Source: Rhodovibrio salinarum DSM 9154 | GTDB taxonomy: Bacteria > Pseudomonadota > Alphaproteobacteria > Kiloniellales > Rhodovibrionaceae | Assembly: GCF_000515255.1 (NCBI RefSeq) | Contig: NZ_KI911559.1 | Location: 1,878,824-1,942,823 of the forward strand | Direction of reading: 5' to 3' | Length of the DNA: 64,000 bases | Part shown: piece after piece, positions 60,513-64,000 of the stretch | How the letters are laid out: the number at the start of each line of letters is the position of its first letter | Numbering within the stretch: position 1 is the first letter of the stretch | Notes under the pieces: generated by a model | The model's input: only the letters and a program-made list of their open reading frames with translations | Database searches by the model: none | What the model was told of the DNA's origin: nothing | Position numbers and translations under genes: made by a program

Positions 60513-61985
60513 TCACCCCTGCTTGATCTGCTGGAAGGCGTCGAGCGCGCGTTGACGGGCCGCTTTGTGGTCGACGATCGGCTGGGGATATGTCGTGCCG
60601 AGGCGCACGCGCGCATCGGCCAGCACACGGTCCGGCGCGGTCCAGGGGGCGTGCAGATACTTGTCCGGCAGGCGGGCGATCTCGGGGACCCAGTGGCGGA
60701 CGTAGGCCCCCTCGGGATCGAACTTCTGGCCCTGGGTTACGGGGTTGAATATCCGGAAATAGGGCGCGGCATCGGCGCCGCAGCCGGCGATCCACTGCCA
60801 GGAGGCGGCGTTGGAGGCAAGGTCGGCATCGACCAGCGTGTCCCAGAACCACGCTTCACCTTCCCGCCAGTGGATCAGCAGGTCCTTCACCAGGAAGGAG
60901 CCGACGATCATCCGCACCCGGTTGTGCATCCAGCCGGTTCGGTAAAGTTCGCGCATGCCGGCATCGACGATCGGATAGCCGGTGATGCCGCGTTGCCAGG
61001 CGCGCAGCCCGTCGGGATCGTCGGCCCAGGGAAAGCGCTTGAAATTGTCCTTCCAGGTCTCCTCCGGAAGTGACGGCCACCAGTACAGGAGGTGGTAGGA
61101 GAATTCCCGCCAGCCGATTTCCTGCAGATACGCCGTGGCGGCGTTCTGAGCGTCGTTGCGCGCGTCCATGCGATGCTGCACCGCCGCCCAGATCTGACGC
61201 GGGCCGATTTCCCCGAAATGCAGATGCGGCGACATCCGGCTGGTGCCGGGCTTGTCCGGACGGTTCCGGGTCTCGTCGTAGTGCGGCAGCCAGGTGTCCA
61301 GAAAGGCGTTCAAACGTTCGCGTGCGCCCTGCTCGCCGGGCGTCCAGTGCGCGCGCAGGCCGCCGGCCCAGTCCGGTTCCTTGGCCTTGGGCGTGCCTGG
61401 CAACAGCCCCCAGTCGGCCAACCGGTCGCTTTTGATCGTTGGACCGGTCGGAACGGTGGCGGGTGCGGGGAGGGGAGCCGGCGGCGGGGCCAGCTTCTGC
61501 AACGCTTTCCAGAAGGGCGTGAACACCTTGTAGGGCTGACCGCTGCCGGTCTTGGGCGTCCAGGGTTCGAACAGCAGGCGGGCGTTGAAACTCTCGACCT
61601 GCACGCCGCGCTGCTTGAGGTCGGCTTTGATCTCGGCGTCGCGCGCATTCGCCCAGGGTTCGTACAGCCGGTTCCAGTAGACCGCCGCGGCGCCGGTTTC
61701 CTGCGCGACCTGTGGCAGCACTTCCGCCGCGTTACCGGTACGCAGGACGAGGCTTGCTTCGTGGCGCTGCAGCGTCTCCGACAGCGCTTCGAGCGACTGG
61801 TGCAGCCACCAGCGCTGTGCGCCACCGGGCGCCCAGGCGCCAGGCGTGTCGTCGTCCAGTACGAACAGCGGGACGACTGGCCGGCCGCTCTCGATGGCGG
61901 CGCTGAGCGCCGGGTTGTCCGCCAGGCGCAGGTCGCTGCGGAACCACAAAATCGCGGGGGCTTGGGCGGTGCGAGGGTCGGTCAT
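60513..61985 (-). CDS. phrB: Deoxyribodipyrimidine photolyase
   Basis: A 490-residue photolyase that repairs UV-induced cyclobutane dimers using light. The antenna domain begins ILWFRSDLRLADNPALSAA. The FAD domain has SRMSPHLHFGEIGPRQIW, GWREFSYHLLYWWPSL, TGYPIVDAGMRELYRTGWMH and DADLASNAASWQWIAGCGAD. These fit the CPD class I photolyases. The start is ATG 61985; a longer frame is unsupported. It stands alone 88 bases downstream of fliP. Confidence 0.96.
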   Translation of the reverse strand: MTDPRTAQAPAILWFRSDLRLADNPALSAAIESGRPVVPLFVLDDDTPGAWAPGGAQRWWLHQSLEALSETLQRHEASLVLRTGNAAEVLPQVAQETGAAAVYWNRLYEPWANARDAEIKADLKQRGVQVESFNARLLFEPWTPKTGSGQPYKVFTPFWKALQKLAPPPAPLPAPATVPTGPTIKSDRLADWGLLPGTPKAKEPDWAGGLRAHWTPGEQGARERLNAFLDTWLPHYDETRNRPDKPGTSRMSPHLHFGEIGPRQIWAAVQHRMDARNDAQNAATAYLQEIGWREFSYHLLYWWPSLPEETWKDNFKRFPWADDPDGLRAWQRGITGYPIVDAGMRELYRTGWMHNRVRMIVGSFLVKDLLIHWREGEAWFWDTLVDADLASNAASWQWIAGCGADAAPYFRIFNPVTQGQKFDPEGAYVRHWVPEIARLPDKYLHAPWTAPDRVLADARVRLGTTYPQPIVDHKAARQRALDAFQQIKQG

Positions 61986-62073
61986 CGGGAGCCTTGTCGC
62001 TTGTGTGCGCCTGCGACTTGGGTCCGCGACGGGGGCGGGCAACCCCGACCCGTCTGTCTCGCGCCTCTCCGGT

Positions 62074-62862
62074 TCAGCCGCCGTAGGATTGCACCAGCGA
62101 GCCCGCGACCAGGTACCAGCCGTCGACCATGACGAAGAAGATCAGCTTGAACGGCAGGGAGATCATCACCGGCGGCAGCATCATCATGCCCATCGACATC
62201 AGGATCGAGGCGACCGTCATGTCGATGATCAGAAAGGGCAGGAACAGCAGGAACCCGATCTCGAAAGCGCGCTTCAGTTCGGAGATCATGAACGCCGGGA
62301 TCAGCGCGCGCATTGGCACGTCCTGCGGATCGTCGGTCAGCTCGACCTCTGCCATGTCCATGAACAGCTGCAGGTCCTGCTCGCGCACCTGGCCCAGCAT
62401 GAAGCTGCGTACCGGGGCCGCCGCCGCATCGAGGGCTTCCATCTCGTCGATCTGCTGATCGACCAGCGGAATCACTGCGTCGTCGTACACCTGTTCCAGC
62501 GTGGGCATCATGATGAACACGGTCAGGAACAGCGCCAGACTGATCAGCACCGAGTTGGGCGGCGTCTGCTGGATGCCGAGGGCTGAGCGCAGGAACGACA
62601 GCACCACGACGATCCGGGTGAACGACGTCACCATCACCAGGATCGACGGTGCGAGCGAGAGGACCGTCACCAGCGCGATCAGTTGGATCATGGTCGAGGC
62701 CGTGCTGGCCCCGCCCTGGCCGAAGTCGAGGTTGAGCGACTGCGCCGCCGCCGGGCTGGTCAGGGCGACGAGTCCGGCCACGCCCAGGAACAGCCCGCTC
62801 AACCCGGCCACCAACCAGCGACCGCGTCCTGCGGTTTTGAAGGTGCGTGTCAGCCGGCTCAT
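62074..62862 (-). CDS. fliP: Flagellar export protein FliP
   Basis: A 262-residue FliP with N-terminal signal peptide, then four membrane helices. Diagnostic segments are PSILVMVTSFTRIVVVLSFL, QQTPPNSVLISLALFLTVFI and ELKRAFEIGFLLFLPFLIID. It is a core pore subunit of the flagellar type III export apparatus. Its start overlaps the fliO stop by four bases. fliQ and fliR are not downstream here. Confidence 0.98.
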   Translation of the reverse strand: MSRLTRTFKTAGRGRWLVAGLSGLFLGVAGLVALTSPAAAQSLNLDFGQGGASTASTMIQLIALVTVLSLAPSILVMVTSFTRIVVVLSFLRSALGIQQTPPNSVLISLALFLTVFIMMPTLEQVYDDAVIPLVDQQIDEMEALDAAAAPVRSFMLGQVREQDLQLFMDMAEVELTDDPQDVPMRALIPAFMISELKRAFEIGFLLFLPFLIIDMTVASILMSMGMMMLPPVMISLPFKLIFFVMVDGWYLVAGSLVQSYGG

Positions 62863-63170
62863 GCGCCCGTCTCCCGCTCGAGTTGGGCGGCAAAGCTGTC
62901 GCCGGCGCCGATCCGGGTTTCCACTACCGTCTCCGTGTTCTGGCCGAGGATCACCAGATGCTCCCGATCGTCGCGCTTGATCAGGACGAGCTTGCGCCGG
63001 CCGTCCAACGGCTGGACCTCGACGATTCCCAGTCGGCGGTCGCGTCCGGCGTTGGTCGGGGCCATCCGGCCGCCCAGGCCCAGTCGCTTGGCGAGGTAGG
63101 CGAAGCCCCCGATCAATCCCAGGACGAACACCAGGACGAGCAGGAAGCGCAGGTAGGTTTCGATTTCCAT
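62859..63170 (-). CDS. fliO: Flagellar biosynthesis protein FliO
   Basis: A 103-residue protein with one N-terminal membrane helix (LRFLLVLVFVLGLIGGFAYL) and a basic cytosolic domain with RRLGIVEVQPLDGRRKLVL and REHLVILG. This is the FliO pattern; FliO helps assemble FliP. Overlaps fliP by four bases. Confidence 0.93.
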   Translation of the reverse strand: MEIETYLRFLLVLVFVLGLIGGFAYLAKRLGLGGRMAPTNAGRDRRLGIVEVQPLDGRRKLVLIKRDDREHLVILGQNTETVVETRIGAGDSFAAQLERETGA

Positions 63171-63197
63171 GTCTGGGAACGCGCGCTCGCTCTGCGG

Positions 63198-63551
63198 TTA
63201 CCGGCGGCCGGTCGGCGTGGAACTGGTGCTGCCTGCCTTGCCATAGGCACGCACGGCCGTCTTGCGTGCGCCGTGCTGTTTCAGTTCCGCGCTGAGGCCG
63301 TCGAGGCGTCCGCGCATCGTCCCGCTGATGCGATCGAGCGCGTCGGTAAGGTCCTGCAGGCGGGGCAGGTAGGTCCGTGCGCTTTCCCGCGGCAGGGCGG
63401 CGATGTCCGTGCAGATATTCTGGATGCCGGTTTCCAGCTCGGTGGCGTCCTGCTCGTGGCCTGCTGCCAAGGCGTTTTCGATCCCGCGCGCCTCGGCGAG
63501 CAGGTCGTCCAGGCGCGTGTCGATCGCGCTGTCAGTCGAGCTGGCGGTCAT
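63198..63551 (-). CDS. Unknown protein in flagellar cluster
   Basis: A 117-residue soluble, helical protein starting MTASSTDSAIDTRLDDLLAE. Heptad-like leucines in residues 12-105 suggest a helical bundle, which resembles flagellar chaperones of the FlgN/FliT sort, but I see no diagnostic motif. It overlaps the FlhB-like gene by four bases and lies 27 bases before fliO, so a flagellar role is likely. Confidence 0.65.
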   Translation of the reverse strand: MTASSTDSAIDTRLDDLLAEARGIENALAAGHEQDATELETGIQNICTDIAALPRESARTYLPRLQDLTDALDRISGTMRGRLDGLSAELKQHGARKTAVRAYGKAGSTSSTPTGRR

Positions 63552-63928
63552 CGGGGGTCCTCGTCGTTTCTCGGGTCGTCGTCGCTTGGCTCTGGGCCGC
63601 TGGCGCCAGCCTGCGGCGGTGCGGCCGGATCCGGCACGGCCTCGCCGTTGGCCCGGTAGATGTAGGTCAGGATTTCCGCCACGGCGGCGTAGGCCGCGTA
63701 GGGGATTTCCCGGTCCAGCTCGGCGGCGCGCAGCACCTCCGCAAGATCGGCGTCGGTGCGCACCTTGACCCCGCGGTCGAAGGCCACCCGCAGGATCTGC
63801 TCGGCCAGCGCGCCTTCGCCCTTGGCGGTCACCGTCGGCGCATCCCGGCGTTCGGGGTCCCACTGCAGGGCAACGGCGACCTGGCGGCGCCGTCGTCCGT
63901 CGCTGCTGTCGTCGCTGTCGCCGGTCAT
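63548..63928 (-). CDS. FlhB-like C-terminal domain protein
   Basis: A 126-residue protein that matches the cytoplasmic C-terminal domain of FlhB. RRQVAVALQWDPERRDAPTV opens the domain, and ILRVAFDRGVKVRTDADLAE and DREIPYAAYAAVAEILTYIY follow. The membrane part and the NPTH autocleavage site of full FlhB are absent, so it is a stand-alone paralogue. The tail is Pro/Asp-rich. It sits upstream of the unknown gene and fliO-fliP in one operon. Confidence 0.9.
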   Translation of the reverse strand: MTGDSDDSSDGRRRRQVAVALQWDPERRDAPTVTAKGEGALAEQILRVAFDRGVKVRTDADLAEVLRAAELDREIPYAAYAAVAEILTYIYRANGEAVPDPAAPPQAGASGPEPSDDDPRNDEDPR

Positions 63929-64000
63929 GGTCTGCGCCTAGCCGCTGGTAGGGAGGGCGCCGGCCGGGGGTGCCGACGCCGTCGAGCAGGAGACTGCGGG

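Noticed and set aside
63938-64000. Tail of a gene entering from beyond the window on the minus strand
   Set aside because: Two frames are possible: one stops at 63938-63940 and another ends in an ATGA overlap with the FlhB-like start. About 20 codons are too few to decide or to name a product; a fliK-like gene is only a guess.

Overview
This window looks like chromosomal DNA of a GC-rich alphaproteobacterium, probably of the Rhodospirillales (inference). The evidence is the gene order dnaB-alr-mlaE-mlaF-radA-cvpA-purF, heterotetrameric sarcosine oxidase genes, clpS-clpA, and alphaproteobacterial protein styles (BetI/BetB/BetA, an FlhB-like C-terminal protein beside fliO-fliP). A full choline to glycine route and several acidic protein tails would suit a halophilic or marine lifestyle, but this is not proven. 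No rRNA, tRNA, CRISPR array or insertion sequence was seen.

Layout. (a) 1-12140: quaternary amine catabolism. The 5' end of a choline-type ABC binding protein faces betI-betB-betA across a gap holding a perfect 26-bp palindrome that fits a BetI operator. Then come soxB-soxD-soxA-soxG (sarcosine oxidase), a divergent GbdR-like regulator and a dienoyl-CoA-reductase-like SDR. (b) 12345-15707: envelope and ribosome housekeeping (YfgM-like TPR protein, BamB-like lipoprotein, Der). (c) 15771-20334: a methyltransferase-like membrane protein, then a module of PepSY protein, cytochrome b561-like protein, second PepSY protein and an OmpR-type two-component system. (d) 20366-29885: a long minus-strand housekeeping run from dnaB to purF, DUF2937 and an SDR. 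(e) 29886-30785: an AT-rich island with one unrecognised 192-aa gene, several dyads and a hairpin shared with convergent cfa. (f) 30811-42506: cfa, a small XRE regulator with a SulP transporter, lon, a Rieske ferredoxin with its reductase, an ExoD-like gene with a palindrome-rich leader, folE, a GlcG/HbpS-like gene and a 2-hydroxyacid dehydrogenase. (g) 42816-51181: a TakP-type TRAP transporter with an amidase, a 59-aa membrane protein, a tartronate semialdehyde reductase, an orphan ABC binding protein and a nicotinamidase. (h) 51204-61985: an adenylation/carrier/acyltransferase fusion, clpS-clpA, a COG3146 protein, a glutamine-synthetase-like enzyme and a photolyase. (i) 62074-63928: flagellar export genes fliP, fliO, an unknown gene and an FlhB-like gene.

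How parts work together. Choline entering by the ChoX-type system would be oxidised by BetA and BetB to glycine betaine. Sarcosine produced later in demethylation is oxidised by SoxBDAG, probably under GbdR-type control. The betaine and dimethylglycine demethylases are not in this window. The PepSY/cytochrome b/two-component cluster looks like a self-contained envelope sensing or redox module with acidic and His-rich tails. The best candidates for something undescribed are that module, the AT-rich dnaB-side island, and the palindrome and GTAC-rich leader of the ExoD-like gene. All functions are read from sequence patterns; no database search was possible.
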